In this document: positions 1-10,590 of the stretch, piece by piece
Position numbering within the stretch: position 1 is the first letter of the stretch
How the letters are laid out: each line of letters begins with the position of its first letter
Source of the DNA: Phocaeicola sp.
Lineage (GTDB): Bacteria > Bacteroidota > Bacteroidia > Bacteroidales > Bacteroidaceae
Reading direction: 5' to 3'
Length of the DNA stretch: 64,000 nucleotides
Assembly (NCBI GenBank): GCA_029257865.1
Contig: JARIAN010000119.1
Location: 45,929-109,928, forward strand
Made by a program: the position numbers and the translations under genes
Notes under the pieces: generated by a model
What the model was told of the DNA's origin: nothing
Database searches by the model: none
The model's input: the letters and a program-made list of their open reading frames with translations, nothing else

Positions 1-1296
<1,296 letters not shown>

Positions 1297-1368
1297 CTTT
1301 TTTTGACATGATAGATTGTTTGAAGTAAAAAACAGATGATTTTATTATCAAAAAATAGAAAAAAGTGA

Positions 1369-1376
1369 TAATTTTG
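1369..1376 (+). promoter_or_regulatory. Bacteroides-type -7 box upstream of dapA
   Basis: TAATTTTG fits the Bacteroides -7 consensus TAnnTTTG and lies 29 bases before the dapA start. I see no good TTTG -33 element at the expected 19-21 base spacing, so this is a motif match only. Confidence 0.45.
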
Positions 1377-1404
1377 CATTGCGTATAATACATACAGAAA
1401 ACTT

Positions 1405-2298
1405 ATGATACGAAAAAGACTCAAAGGTATGGGAGTGGCACTAATTACTCCCTTTAACGAAGACGGTAGTGTAGACTATGATGCATTGGTAAGACTGGTG
1501 GAATATCAGGTACAAAACGGCACCGACTTTTTATGTGTGCTGGGCACTACAGCCGAAACTCCGACGCTGACCGTGGAGGAAAAGAAGAAAATCAAAAATA
1601 TTGTGATTGAGCGTGTCAACGGAAGGGTGCCAATCCTTTTGGGTATTAGCAGCAATTGCACGCAGACTGTTGTTGACACTTTGCGAAACGATGACTTTAC
1701 AGGAGTAGATGCCGTACTGGTAGCGGTGCCATATTATAACAAACCTTCTCAGGAAGGTATTTACCAGCATTATAAGGCGATTGCTGAAGCCAGCAAACTT
1801 CCGGTTGTGCTTTATAATGTTCCAGGACGTACAGGAGTGAACATGACAGCCAGCACAACTCTTCGTCTGGCTCGTGATTTTGATAATATCGTGGCTATCA
1901 AAGAGGCTTCTGGAGATATCACACAGATGGATGACATTATCAAGAATAAACCGGAAAACTTTGATGTGATTTCGGGAGATGATGGTATTACTTTCCCTTT
2001 GATTACTTTAGGAGCAGTAGGGGTGATTTCTGTGATAGGAAATGCTTTTCCTCGTGAATTCAGCCGTATGACTCGTCTGGCATTGGCCGGTGATTATGCT
2101 AATGCTTTGACTATCCATCATAAATTTACGGAACTGTTCAAGCTTTTGTTTGTTGATGGTAATCCTGCTGGTGTAAAGGCAATGTTGAATATGATGGGAA
2201 TGATTAAGAACCGTTTACGTTTGCCGTTGGTTCCTACTCGTATTACAACTTTCGAAGAAATGCGTCGTATTTTGGAAGAACTTAAAGTGAAATTATAA
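1405..2298 (+). CDS. dapA: 4-hydroxy-tetrahydrodipicolinate synthase DapA
   Basis: DapA condenses pyruvate with aspartate semialdehyde, the first committed step to diaminopimelate and lysine, and so feeds peptidoglycan synthesis. The 297-residue protein has the usual family length and TIM-barrel motifs: GTTAET at 47-52, the tyrosine of VVLYNVPGRT (Tyr137) and the Schiff-base lysine in AIKEASGD (Lys166). The ATG at 1405 follows a plausible promoter, and a strong hairpin terminator follows the stop, so it is probably monocistronic. Confidence 0.97.
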   Translation: MIRKRLKGMGVALITPFNEDGSVDYDALVRLVEYQVQNGTDFLCVLGTTAETPTLTVEEKKKIKNIVIERVNGRVPILLGISSNCTQTVVDTLRNDDFTGVDAVLVAVPYYNKPSQEGIYQHYKAIAEASKLPVVLYNVPGRTGVNMTASTTLRLARDFDNIVAIKEASGDITQMDDIIKNKPENFDVISGDDGITFPLITLGAVGVISVIGNAFPREFSRMTRLALAGDYANALTIHHKFTELFKLLFVDGNPAGVKAMLNMMGMIKNRLRLPLVPTRITTFEEMRRILEELKVKL

Positions 2299-2318
2299 TA
2301 TTTCAGAGGTAAAATAGA

Positions 2319-2362
2319 AAACCTCCCATGCTTTTTCAAATAAAAGTTTGGGAGGTTTTTTT
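2319..2362 (+). terminator. Rho-independent terminator of dapA
   Basis: AAACCTCCCA at 2319-2328 pairs with TGGGAGGTTT at 2349-2358 and is followed by a run of T. It lies 21 bases after the dapA stop and may also serve the convergent hydrolase gene. Confidence 0.85.
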
Positions 2363-2399
2363 ATATGCTTTTTAATGAAGAGCAGACTATGGAAAGGAC

Positions 2400-3212
2400 T
2401 CAGACTGTTTCAAAGAAATACATTTCTGATGGAAGCGTGCGCTTTAGCGCTGTAACTTTCAGGTCTTTACCTACAATAATTTGTTTTTCTTTCAGCGCTA
2501 TTTCCACTGTCTTTAAAGCTAAGTCAGGGTGGTTATTGTCTTTACTCAGATGGCAAAGCCACAAATGTTTTAGCTTTGGGGGAAGTTCGCTGGCCAGATA
2601 ATTTGCCATTTCATGGTTGCTCATGTGCCCGTTAGGACCGGCAATTCTTGCTTTCAGATGTTGCGGGTAAGGTCCCATCTGCAACATGTTTTCATCGTAA
2701 TTTGCTTCTAAAATAAGATAATCGGCTTTTTGAATATATTGTTTTGCTGTTTCTGTAAGATGTCCTATATCTGTGAGAAAAGAAAAAGTCAGCCCACCTA
2801 TTTCTATGCAATATCCTACATTGTCGGTTCCGTCATGTGGCACTTCAAAAGGAGTGATGCGGAAGTCTTCCAGTTGCATTGTTTCTTCCTTTTCCACAAA
2901 CCGTTTGGACTCTTGGCTCAGTTTCTCCGTCATGCAATAGCTGCGGTTAATGCCAAAATGGATTTCAGGAGTTGTATAGATAGGAATATGATGCTTGCCT
3001 GCCAAGTGTCCTACAGCCTTGATATGGTCGGCGTGGTCGTGTGTTACAAACACCGCCTTGATAGTTTCAAGAGATAGGGTATGGTCCTTGCAGATTTTCT
3101 TGATAGTTCGGATGCCTACTCCTGCATCAATAAATATGCCGTATGTTTCTGTGCCGAGATAATAACAGTTTCCACTGCTGCCACTTCCCAGACTCATAAA
3201 TCGTATTTTCAT
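2400..3212 (-). CDS. MBL-fold metallo-hydrolase, YycJ/WalJ-like
   Basis: Predicted cytosolic metallo-beta-lactamase-fold hydrolase of 270 residues. The metal-binding signature HDHADH is at residues 58-63 and the N terminus (IRFMSLGSGSSGNCYYL) is typical of the YycJ/WalJ branch, whose members have been linked to nuclease activity and cell-wall/DNA homeostasis in Firmicutes. The substrate cannot be read from the sequence. On the minus strand a TATATTTG box (3245-3252) lies about 30 bases upstream of the start and supports the ATG at 3212. The gene is convergent with dapA and divergent from cobB. Confidence 0.88.
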   Translation of the reverse strand: MKIRFMSLGSGSSGNCYYLGTETYGIFIDAGVGIRTIKKICKDHTLSLETIKAVFVTHDHADHIKAVGHLAGKHHIPIYTTPEIHFGINRSYCMTEKLSQESKRFVEKEETMQLEDFRITPFEVPHDGTDNVGYCIEIGGLTFSFLTDIGHLTETAKQYIQKADYLILEANYDENMLQMGPYPQHLKARIAGPNGHMSNHEMANYLASELPPKLKHLWLCHLSKDNNHPDLALKTVEIALKEKQIIVGKDLKVTALKRTLPSEMYFFETV

Positions 3213-3244
3213 TATTATATTGTCATTTTAATTTAGAGTGATTA

Positions 3245-3252
3245 CAAATATA
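3245..3252 (-). promoter_or_regulatory. -7 box for the MBL-fold hydrolase gene
   Basis: On the minus strand this reads TATATTTG, an exact TAnnTTTG match, 33-40 bases before the ATG. No convincing -33 TTTG is seen. Confidence 0.5.
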
Positions 3253-3449
3253 CTACAATAAATTGAGAGGAACGGTTGATTTGGAAAATATCTTGCAGAG
3301 TGATTGTCGTAAGAGTAAGAAGGGGAATTTTCTTTTCAATAATTTCTCTATCTGCCCGAAAAGTAATATTTTTACTTCTTCAAATGCTATTGTCCATTTT
3401 CTTATTGGATAGGCATGGATTACTAATTGTATATAATAAGACGCAAGAA

Positions 3450-4778
3450 ATGAAACCACAATTTTTGATAGGATCTCCCACTTCTGGTAGCGGTAAGACT
3501 ATTTTTATGCTTGGGCTGCTTCGAGCCTTGCAGCGGAGGAATTTGAAAGTGCAGCCGTTCAAGTGTGGACCGGATTTTATCGACACACAATATCATACCA
3601 TTGCTTCAGACGCTGAATCGGTCAATTTGGACAGTTGGATGGCTTCTCCCACTCATATTCAGTCGCTGTATAATAATTATGGGGAAAAGTCAGATGTTTG
3701 TATTGCAGAAGGAGCCATGGGGCTTTACGACGGCTTCGACCGTATGAAAGGAAGTTGTGCGGAGGTAGTGGAGCTTTTGCGCATTCCGGTTATCTTGGTT
3801 GTCAACGCCAGAGCTACATCTTATTCGGTAGCTCCACTCTTGCAAGGCTTTCGTAATTTTCATCCCAATGTCCATATAGCAGGTGTTGTTTTTAATCAAG
3901 TTGCTTCATCTGCACATTATTCGGCTTTGAGGCAAGCCTGTAATGATGCAGGCTTGGAGTGTATGGGATATTTGCCAGTGGTGGAAGGAAACAGGATGCT
4001 GCCTCGCTATTCAGGACTGACTCTTTCTATCAAGCAGTCGGTTGATGAATTGGCAGGTTTTATGGCCGATTTAATAGAGAAACATGTTTCGGTAGATAAG
4101 ATGTTAAACCGTTGTATCCGCATCTTTCCTTGTAGGTATAGCTTGCCTTATACTTCAGAGATGGACAGTGCGCCTTTATTTGCTGCGCATACCAAGAAGA
4201 TGACGATTGCTGTAGCTCGCGACCCTGCTTTTTATTTTCTATATCGGTCGCATCTAGACAAATTGAAAACAATGGGGGAAGTTGTTTTCTTCAGCCCGTT
4301 GCATGGAAGTGATTTGCCGGATGCTGATTTGATTTATCTTCCTGGGGGGTATCCGGAACTTTTTGCAAGGCAACTATATCGTAGAAAACGCTTTCTGCAG
4401 CAGTTGTATCATTATGCAATGAATGGCGGAAAGATATTGGCAGAAGGTGGGGGTTCTATTTTGCTCGGACGCTCATTGACGGTCCGTGAAGGAGGAAGTG
4501 TTTATGAAATGGCTGGAGTATTCCCGTTAGATTTCAGTATTGCTGAACCAAAACTGACGGTAGGTTATCGCTATACAACTTACCAAGGTATAGAATGGAG
4601 AGGTTGCGAATCGCATTATTCTATGATAACTAATCCTGCAGCCTGCCCATCAGATGCGCAGTTGTTTACTGCACGTGGATCCGAAGTTTCAACGTCTTTC
4701 TTTCGGATAAAGAATGTGATAGCAGGTTATACGCATTGGTATTGGGCAGAGAAAGAATTGCTGGATTTGTGGAAGTGA
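3450..4778 (+). CDS. cobB: CobB/CbiA-family cobyrinate a,c-diamide synthase homologue lacking the catalytic Cys
   Basis: Family members amidate the a and c carboxylates of cobyrinate during cobalamin synthesis, taking ammonia from glutamine. The start at 3450 (MKPQFLIGSP) puts the P-loop GSPTSGSGKT at residues 8-17; the frame is open further upstream, but that stretch shows no family similarity. From this start the protein has 442 residues. The N-terminal dethiobiotin-synthetase-like domain is followed by a class I glutamine amidotransferase domain (YLPGGYPELFARQL). The nucleophile motif, usually AECGG, reads AEGGG here (Gly333), while the later SHYS histidine and the YTHWYW tail are kept. 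No other cobalamin genes lie nearby. It may use free ammonia or be inactive. Confidence 0.88.
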   Translation: MKPQFLIGSPTSGSGKTIFMLGLLRALQRRNLKVQPFKCGPDFIDTQYHTIASDAESVNLDSWMASPTHIQSLYNNYGEKSDVCIAEGAMGLYDGFDRMKGSCAEVVELLRIPVILVVNARATSYSVAPLLQGFRNFHPNVHIAGVVFNQVASSAHYSALRQACNDAGLECMGYLPVVEGNRMLPRYSGLTLSIKQSVDELAGFMADLIEKHVSVDKMLNRCIRIFPCRYSLPYTSEMDSAPLFAAHTKKMTIAVARDPAFYFLYRSHLDKLKTMGEVVFFSPLHGSDLPDADLIYLPGGYPELFARQLYRRKRFLQQLYHYAMNGGKILAEGGGSILLGRSLTVREGGSVYEMAGVFPLDFSIAEPKLTVGYRYTTYQGIEWRGCESHYSMITNPAACPSDAQLFTARGSEVSTSFFRIKNVIAGYTHWYWAEKELLDLWK

Positions 4779-4799
4779 ACTGGTTTTGATATAAAGCTA

Positions 4800-4857
4800 A
4801 AAAAGGTCTTTCAGAAACTACTTGTTTAAATCAAGTTAAATCTGAAAGACCTTTTTC
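4800..4857. terminator. Bidirectional terminator between cobB and the LptG-like gene
   Basis: AAAAGGTCTTTCAGA (4801-4815) pairs with TCTGAAAGACCTTTT (4841-4855). The A-run on one side and T-run on the other make it usable on both strands between convergent genes. Confidence 0.85.
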
Positions 4858-4873
4858 TATTTTGAAGAAAAGT

Positions 4874-5986
4874 TTATTTCGGTGCTTTACGATAAAGGTA
4901 AATGGCTATGAACAGATAAAGAATATTAGGTATCCAAACAGCAAGAGCCGGCCACATATTCCCATTAAGTGCAAATGTCGAAGATATGGTCTGGAATAAG
5001 ATATAAGAGAAACTTAGTCCCAATCCGATACCTAGATGCAATCCCATTCCACCTTTCACTTTTCTAGAAGATAAAGATACTCCGATAGAAGTAAGGATGA
5101 ATGCAGCAAATGACATGGCTATACGTCGATGGTATTCCACTTCAAATGCCTTAATATTGGCAAATCCCCTTTTTTTCTGTTTGGAAATATAGTCGCTTAA
5201 CTGTCTGCTGGTCATTGTTTCTTGTTGTCCGCGTGTGATAAGGAAGTCTTGTGGCTCCATATTGATGATGGTGTCCAAGCGCTCTCCTTTAGTGATCTGC
5301 TCACGCATTCCTCTCATCTCTCGTATCATATAGTCTTTTACAATCCACTTGTGATAAGTAGCTGTGTCGTAAGTGATGCGTCTTGCTGTAAGATGGGATA
5401 CCAACTTATGATCTTCAAATTTATCTAGTGAAAAACGATATCCGGTTTTGTTATAGTTTTCATAACGTTCCATATAGGCTATAGTACCTGAATCTACTTC
5501 CAACTGGATATTCCTTACATATTCGGCTGATTTCTTGTTTTTGTAAAGCTTTTCAAAATTCAGTCGGGTGACACTTCCTGTAGGGATGACTTCAGTACCT
5601 AAGATGAAGGTAACGGTAGAGATGATGGCTGCCGAAATCATATAAGGTACCATCATGCGCTTGAAACTCATTCCTGTAGAGAACATTGCGATGATTTCTG
5701 AATTTTCTGCCAGTTTGGATGTGAAGAAGATAACGGCAATAAAGACAAACAAAGGACTGAACAGGTTGGTGTAATAAGGGATAAAGTTCAGGTAGTAGTC
5801 AAAGACGATAGCTTCTAAAGGCGCCTTGTTATTGATGAAGCGGTCGATGTTCTCATTCACATCAAACACTACAGCAATAGAAATAATTAAGGCGATGGCA
5901 AAAAAATACGTACCAAGAAACTTGCCGATAATATATCGGTCAAGCCTCTTGATTCCTTTTATTTTGAATAAATCTTTCTTCATCAT
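4874..5986 (-). CDS. LptF/LptG-family permease (YjgP/YjgQ)
   Basis: Predicted inner-membrane subunit of the Lpt transporter, which with the LptB ATPase extracts lipopolysaccharide and hands it to the periplasmic bridge. The 370-residue protein has the family layout: three N-terminal membrane helices (about 24-44, 62-82, 103-123), a large periplasmic domain (about 130-275) and three C-terminal helices (about 282-300, 312-332, 340-365). It starts 10 bases after tgt ends on the same strand, so the two are probably co-transcribed. Whether it is the LptF or the LptG paralogue cannot be told from this gene alone. Confidence 0.9.
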   Translation of the reverse strand: MMKKDLFKIKGIKRLDRYIIGKFLGTYFFAIALIISIAVVFDVNENIDRFINNKAPLEAIVFDYYLNFIPYYTNLFSPLFVFIAVIFFTSKLAENSEIIAMFSTGMSFKRMMVPYMISAAIISTVTFILGTEVIPTGSVTRLNFEKLYKNKKSAEYVRNIQLEVDSGTIAYMERYENYNKTGYRFSLDKFEDHKLVSHLTARRITYDTATYHKWIVKDYMIREMRGMREQITKGERLDTIINMEPQDFLITRGQQETMTSRQLSDYISKQKKRGFANIKAFEVEYHRRIAMSFAAFILTSIGVSLSSRKVKGGMGLHLGIGLGLSFSYILFQTISSTFALNGNMWPALAVWIPNILYLFIAIYLYRKAPK

Positions 5987-5996
5987 ACGGTGGTCG

Positions 5997-7127
5997 TTAC
6001 AGTCGGGTAGAGAGTCGATTTACCATCATTGGCTTCCAAGTAGAAAAATCTCCTGCAATAATATGTTTGCGTGCTTCTCCAGCGAGCCACAAATAGAAAG
6101 CCAGATTGTGGATTGATGCGATTTGCATGGCCAGCAGTTCCTGAGCATGGAACAAATGACGGAGGTATGCTCGGCTATACATCGTGTCTACATACGATGC
6201 CCCATCTTCTTCAATAGGAGAGTAGTCTTTCTCCCATTTTTTGTTGCGCATATTCATAATGCCGTTTTTGGTAAAAATCATACCGTTTCGTCCGTTGCGG
6301 GTAGGCATTACGCAGTCGAACATATCTACTCCTCGTTCTATACCCTCCAGGATATTCATAGGGGTTCCTACTCCCATCAGGTAGCGAGGTTTGTCGGTAG
6401 GTAATATTTCATTGACCACTTCTATCATTTCGTACATCTTTTCAGTAGGCTCTCCTACAGCCAGTCCGCCGATTGCATTCCCGTCTGCTCCTTTCGATGC
6501 AATATATTCAGCCGAGCGGCGGCGGAGGTCAGGATATACACATCCTTGTACAATAGGGAAAAGTGATTGCTGATAGCCATATTTGGGTTCTGTTTCATTG
6601 AAACGTGTAATACAACGGTCTAGCCAACGATGTGTCAGCTCCATTGATTTCTTGGCATATTCATAATCAGATGTACCGGGTGCACATTCATCAAAAGCCA
6701 TCATAATATCTGCTCCGATGGTACGTTCTATGTCCATTACGCGCTCTGGGGTAAATAAATGTTTGGAGCCATCGATGTGTGAGCGGAATTCCACTCCTTC
6801 TTCTCTCATCTTTCTTATACCAGAAAGAGAAAAGACCTGAAAGCCACCACTGTCTGTCAGCATGGGGCGGTCAAATCCGTTGAACTTATGCAGTCCGCCA
6901 GCACCTTCAATGACATCCAGCCCGGGGCGAAGATACAGATGATAGGTATTTCCCAAAATGATTTGGGCTTTAATATCATCCTTAATTTCATGCAGATGCA
7001 CCCCTTTTACACTTCCCAACGTACCTACAGGCATAAAAATGGGAGTTTCGATTTGTCCGTGGTCGGTGGTTATCAGTCCGGCACGTGCATTCGATTTTGG
7101 GTCGGTATATTGTAATTCAAACTTCAT
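5997..7127 (-). CDS. tgt: tRNA-guanine transglycosylase Tgt without the usual zinc-site cysteines
   Basis: Tgt swaps guanine 34 for preQ1 in tRNAs with GUN anticodons, on the way to queuosine. The 376-residue protein keeps the active site: Asp92 in TDSGGFQVFS and the nucleophile Asp271 in MFDCVMPTRN. The region that normally holds the CxCxxC...H zinc site reads EDGASYVDT (308-316), so the cysteines are absent although the following YSRAYLRHL is conserved. This may be a lineage trait. Downstream, 10 bases separate it from the LptG-like gene. Lon lies upstream on the same strand and ends in a strong hairpin. Confidence 0.95.
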   Translation of the reverse strand: MKFELQYTDPKSNARAGLITTDHGQIETPIFMPVGTLGSVKGVHLHEIKDDIKAQIILGNTYHLYLRPGLDVIEGAGGLHKFNGFDRPMLTDSGGFQVFSLSGIRKMREEGVEFRSHIDGSKHLFTPERVMDIERTIGADIMMAFDECAPGTSDYEYAKKSMELTHRWLDRCITRFNETEPKYGYQQSLFPIVQGCVYPDLRRRSAEYIASKGADGNAIGGLAVGEPTEKMYEMIEVVNEILPTDKPRYLMGVGTPMNILEGIERGVDMFDCVMPTRNGRNGMIFTKNGIMNMRNKKWEKDYSPIEEDGASYVDTMYSRAYLRHLFHAQELLAMQIASIHNLAFYLWLAGEARKHIIAGDFSTWKPMMVNRLSTRL

Positions 7128-7144
7128 AAATGTGAGTACTATAG

Positions 7145-7176
7145 GTAGGTTTCCTGAAATGTTTCAGGAAACCTAC
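7145..7176 (-). terminator. Terminator between lon and tgt
   Basis: GTAGGTTTCCTGAAA (7145-7159) and TTTCAGGAAACCTAC (7162-7176) form a near-perfect inverted repeat just after the lon stop on the minus strand. It probably ends lon transcription. The tgt start is only 18 bases further on, so tgt may depend on read-through or on a promoter overlapping lon. Confidence 0.7.
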
Positions 7177-7183
7177 TAGGTTT

Positions 7184-9670
7184 TTATTTTTTTTTGGTCT
7201 CTTCTTTTTTCTCTTCTGCAATAGAGAAATCAATGGCATCTTTAACCTTTTCATTGGATAAAGCAAGGGCCAGCACCTCTTTAATGTCTGAAACATAATG
7301 GAAGTTTACACCTTTTAAATAGATTGGTTGTATTTCTTCTATATCTTTCTTGTTTTCTTCGCAGAGAATAATATTTGTGATGCCGGCGCGTTTAGCTGCT
7401 AGAATCTTTTCGCGGATGCCACCTACCGGCAAAACTTTACCGCGCAGGGTGATTTCACCAGTCATTGCCAGATTCGGTTGTACTTTGCGTTGAGTCAAAG
7501 CTGAAGCCAAAGAAGTAACCATAGTAATACCTGCCGACGGACCATCCTTTGGTATAGCACCTTCCGGCACATGGATATGGATGTTCCAGTTGTCGAAAAT
7601 TCCTTCAGGGAGATTCAGCATCGCAGAATGGGCTTTTAGGTATTCTAAAGCTAGCATAGCCGACTCTTTCATTACATCTCCCAAGTTTCCGGTCAAGGTC
7701 AATCGTCCTCCTTTACCTTTGCTCAGGCTAGTTTCCACAAAGAGGATTTCCCCTCCTACAGCAGTCCATGCCAATCCTGTAACTACACCCGCGTATTCAT
7801 TTCCTTGATACTTATCGCGTGAGTAAGTTTTCGACCCTAAAAATTTAGAAACATCTGCCGGTTTCAGTTCGTAAGTTTCAGTAAAGCGTTCACTGGCAAT
7901 TTCAAGTGCCACTTTACGCATCACTTTGCTCAATGTCTTTTCTAGTTGTCTTACCCCACTTTCACGCGTATAGTTCTCTATGATATACTCAATGGCAGCT
8001 TTAGAGAATTTAAGATGCTCTTTCTTCAGTCCGTTGGCTTCCATTTCTTTAGGAATTAAATGACGGCGAGCAATCTCTGTTTTCTCTTCAGTGATATATC
8101 CGCTCACTTCAATAAGTTCCATGCGGTCCAGTAGTGGCTGAGGGATTGTTCCCAGGTCATTGGCTGTAGCAATGAACATGATGTTCGACAAGTCATAGTC
8201 CATATCAATATAATTGTCATGGAATGAATTGTTTTGTTCTGGATCCAAGACTTCCAGCATTGCAGAACTTGGGTCTCCACGATGGTCGCTTCCCAATTTG
8301 TCTATCTCGTCCAAGATAATCACGGGGTTGGAAGTGCCGGCTTTAATCAAGCTTTTGATGATACGTCCTGGCATTGCGCCGATATACGTTTTGCGGTGTC
8401 CTCTAATTTCAGCTTCATCTCTTACTCCACCTAAGGACATACGCACATATTTTCTTTTCAAGGCTGTTGCGATAGAGCGGCCTAAAGAAGTTTTTCCTAC
8501 CCCCGGAGGGCCATAAAGACAGATGATAGGTGACTTCAAATCTCCTTTCAGTTTCAGCACGGCCAGATGTTCCAGTATACGTTCCTTCACTTTTTCCAGT
8601 CCGTAGTGATCTTTGTTCAGCACTTTTTCTGCATTAGGAATACTCAGTGAGTCGGCTGAATATTCTTCCCATGGTAATGCCAGCAAAGTCTGAAGGTAAG
8701 AAAGCTGAATGTTATAGTCGGGAGCCTGAGGATTGATACGTTCCAGTTTGCTAACTTCACGTTCAAAGATATCGGCAACCTCTTTGCTCCATTTCTTTTT
8801 TTCACCTTTCACTCTCAACTCGTCTATCTCATCATCCTGCCCATTCCCAAGTTCATCTTGAATATTCTTGATTTGTTGCTGCAAGAAATACTCTCGCTGC
8901 TGCTTGTCAAGGTCTTCGCGAGTTTTCATTTGAATGTTACGGCGAAGAGCTGCAAACTGCATTTCTCGGTCAAGAATCTGGATTAACTTATACATGCAGT
9001 CCTTGATGGATGTTTGGTCAATCAGTTTGAACTTGTCTTCCAGGCTGAAAGGGAAGTTTGTGCAGACGAAGTTGACAAAGAGGCTAGGCTTCTTCAAGTT
9101 TTTCAAGGTGAATGCTAAATCCGGTCCCATCTGGTCGGACAATTCCAAGAATTTCTTGGTCAAATCACGGCAAGTATCCATCAAGACCTTCATTTCCTTA
9201 TTGACTTCCGGTTCTTTTTGTTTTTCCATGAAAGAAACTTTCCCCATTAAGTAAGGTTTGGTTTCTGTCACTTCTTCAATCTTCACCTTGGTAGAGCTTG
9301 TCTGAACAATGGCTGTTGTTCCTCCGTTAGGCATTTCCAGAACTCGGAGCACATGGCCTATTACGGCAGTTTGATGCAAGTCTTTATATCCAGGGTCTTC
9401 TACTTCAGCTACTTTCTGAGTGGCAATTACGATATTTGTTTCATCTTTAGTTGCGCTTTTTGCCAGTTTCAAAGTGCTTTCTCTACCTATAGATACTGGC
9501 AATATGGAAGAAGGAAATATCACCATGTTTCTTAGCGTCATGATGGCAAACTCCTGTTCGAAATCTTCGACAGGCATATCCACATGCAAAGCATCTATCT
9601 CTGCTATCATTGGCATGTCATCGCTGGTTGGTTCCGGCACCAAATCTCCTGCTTTTTTCTTTTTTACCAT
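7184..9670 (-). CDS. lon: ATP-dependent protease Lon
   Basis: Lon is a cytosolic AAA+ serine protease that degrades misfolded and regulatory proteins. From the ATG at 9670 ([10 protein letters not shown]) it has 828 residues. An ATG at 9727 is in frame but lies just beside the predicted transcription start, so I prefer 9670. Domains in order: N-terminal substrate-binding LON domain ([14 protein letters not shown] onward), coiled-coil linker, AAA+ domain with Walker A GPPGVGKT (about 385-392) and Walker [10 protein letters not shown], then the protease domain with the catalytic Ser in KDGPSAG (about 712) and Lys in the [14 protein letters not shown] helix. The lysine-rich tail is short. Confidence 0.97.
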   Translation of the reverse strand: MVKKKKAGDLVPEPTSDDMPMIAEIDALHVDMPVEDFEQEFAIMTLRNMVIFPSSILPVSIGRESTLKLAKSATKDETNIVIATQKVAEVEDPGYKDLHQTAVIGHVLRVLEMPNGGTTAIVQTSSTKVKIEEVTETKPYLMGKVSFMEKQKEPEVNKEMKVLMDTCRDLTKKFLELSDQMGPDLAFTLKNLKKPSLFVNFVCTNFPFSLEDKFKLIDQTSIKDCMYKLIQILDREMQFAALRRNIQMKTREDLDKQQREYFLQQQIKNIQDELGNGQDDEIDELRVKGEKKKWSKEVADIFEREVSKLERINPQAPDYNIQLSYLQTLLALPWEEYSADSLSIPNAEKVLNKDHYGLEKVKERILEHLAVLKLKGDLKSPIICLYGPPGVGKTSLGRSIATALKRKYVRMSLGGVRDEAEIRGHRKTYIGAMPGRIIKSLIKAGTSNPVIILDEIDKLGSDHRGDPSSAMLEVLDPEQNNSFHDNYIDMDYDLSNIMFIATANDLGTIPQPLLDRMELIEVSGYITEEKTEIARRHLIPKEMEANGLKKEHLKFSKAAIEYIIENYTRESGVRQLEKTLSKVMRKVALEIASERFTETYELKPADVSKFLGSKTYSRDKYQGNEYAGVVTGLAWTAVGGEILFVETSLSKGKGGRLTLTGNLGDVMKESAMLALEYLKAHSAMLNLPEGIFDNWNIHIHVPEGAIPKDGPSAGITMVTSLASALTQRKVQPNLAMTGEITLRGKVLPVGGIREKILAAKRAGITNIILCEENKKDIEEIQPIYLKGVNFHYVSDIKEVLALALSNEKVKDAIDFSIAEEKKEETKKK

Positions 9671-9736
9671 ATTTTGTATTTTGTCTATTATATGTTTATA
9701 AAAAAACGACACGGGAAATACACCCATAAACGGCTA

Positions 9737-9767
9737 CAAATTTAATGTTTTTGCCCTAAAAAAGAAA
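9737..9767 (-). promoter_or_regulatory. Promoter of lon
   Basis: On the minus strand TTTC (9764-9767), a 19-base spacer and TAAATTTG (9737-9744) match the Bacteroides layout TTTG-N19-21-TAnnTTTG. The predicted transcript start near 9730 leaves a leader of about 60 bases before the ATG at 9670. Confidence 0.65.
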
Positions 9768-9839
9768 ATGTATTGATTACAAATGATGGGCTTCTTAAAA
9801 TAAATGGGCTTTTATTAGAATAAAATGGGGAGTTTTATC

Positions 9840-9847
9840 TATTTTTG
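9840..9847 (+). promoter_or_regulatory. -7 box upstream of the methyltransferase gene
   Basis: TATTTTTG matches TAnnTTTG and lies 33 bases before the ATG at 9881. The -33 element is unclear. Confidence 0.45.
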
Positions 9848-9880
9848 GCACTTTGTTTTGGATAAAAGACGAATTATAGT

Positions 9881-10585
9881 ATGGCAAATCATTTTTTTAA
9901 ATTCAAGCAGTTTACAGTGTTTCAAGATCGCTGTGCCATGAAAGTCGGTACAGATGGTGTGCTTTTGGGAGCGTGGGCAGATGTGGCACAGGCCCAGCGT
10001 GTGCTCGATATTGGTACAGGAACTGGCTTGATAGCCTTGATGTGCGCCCAAAGAAGTCAGGCTAGAATTGTTGGTATTGAGATTGATTCGGATGCAGTGG
10101 TGCAGGCCCGTGAAAATGTTGCAGCCTCTCCTTGGGCAAATCGGATAGAAGTGATGGAAGGGGATGTAAGGGCGTTTGCGCCTGAAGCTTGTTTTGATGT
10201 GATTGTTTCTAACCCACCTTATTTTCAAGAGCAAGTGTTTTGTACCGATAAGCAGCGAAATGCGGCACGGCATACCGACGGTTTGTCTTTCGAAGAGCTG
10301 ATTCGTTCTGTATCTGTCTTGCTCTCTCCGGCAGGAAGGTTTTATGTGGTGCTTCCTACAAATGCTGTGGTCGATTTTGTCCAATTGGCTGCAGTGTTTC
10401 ACTTCTATCTTTGCCGTCATACCACCATTTACACAAAGCCCGACGGGCAGTCCAAGCGTTCATTGCTTGCTTTTGGGCGAGAAATGAACGCTTGCTTGCG
10501 TGATTCTTTGGTGGTGGAACTGTCGCGTCATGTATATAGTCCGGAGTATATCTGTCTTACAAAAGACTTTTATCTTACGATGTAA
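9881..10585 (+). CDS. tRNA1(Val) (adenine37-N6)-methyltransferase family protein
   Basis: Predicted SAM-dependent methyltransferase of the TrmN6/YfiC family, which makes m6A37 in tRNA-Val1. The 234-residue protein has the SAM-binding motif I DIGTGTG at 43-49, an acidic residue ending strand 2 (GIEID, about 65-69) and the N6-adenine signature NPPYF at 111-115. The N terminus FKFKQFTVFQDRCAMKVGTDG is typical of the family. It is divergent from lon and converges on the lipid kinase gene, with only five bases between stop codons. The family call is firm; the exact tRNA substrate is inferred. Confidence 0.9.
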   Translation: MANHFFKFKQFTVFQDRCAMKVGTDGVLLGAWADVAQAQRVLDIGTGTGLIALMCAQRSQARIVGIEIDSDAVVQARENVAASPWANRIEVMEGDVRAFAPEACFDVIVSNPPYFQEQVFCTDKQRNAARHTDGLSFEELIRSVSVLLSPAGRFYVVLPTNAVVDFVQLAAVFHFYLCRHTTIYTKPDGQSKRSLLAFGREMNACLRDSLVVELSRHVYSPEYICLTKDFYLTM

Positions 10586-10590
10586 ATTGC

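Noticed and set aside
9839-10420. 193-residue minus-strand frame over the methyltransferase gene
   Set aside because: Opposite a clear methyltransferase gene with intact motifs; no domain recognised in the reverse frame.
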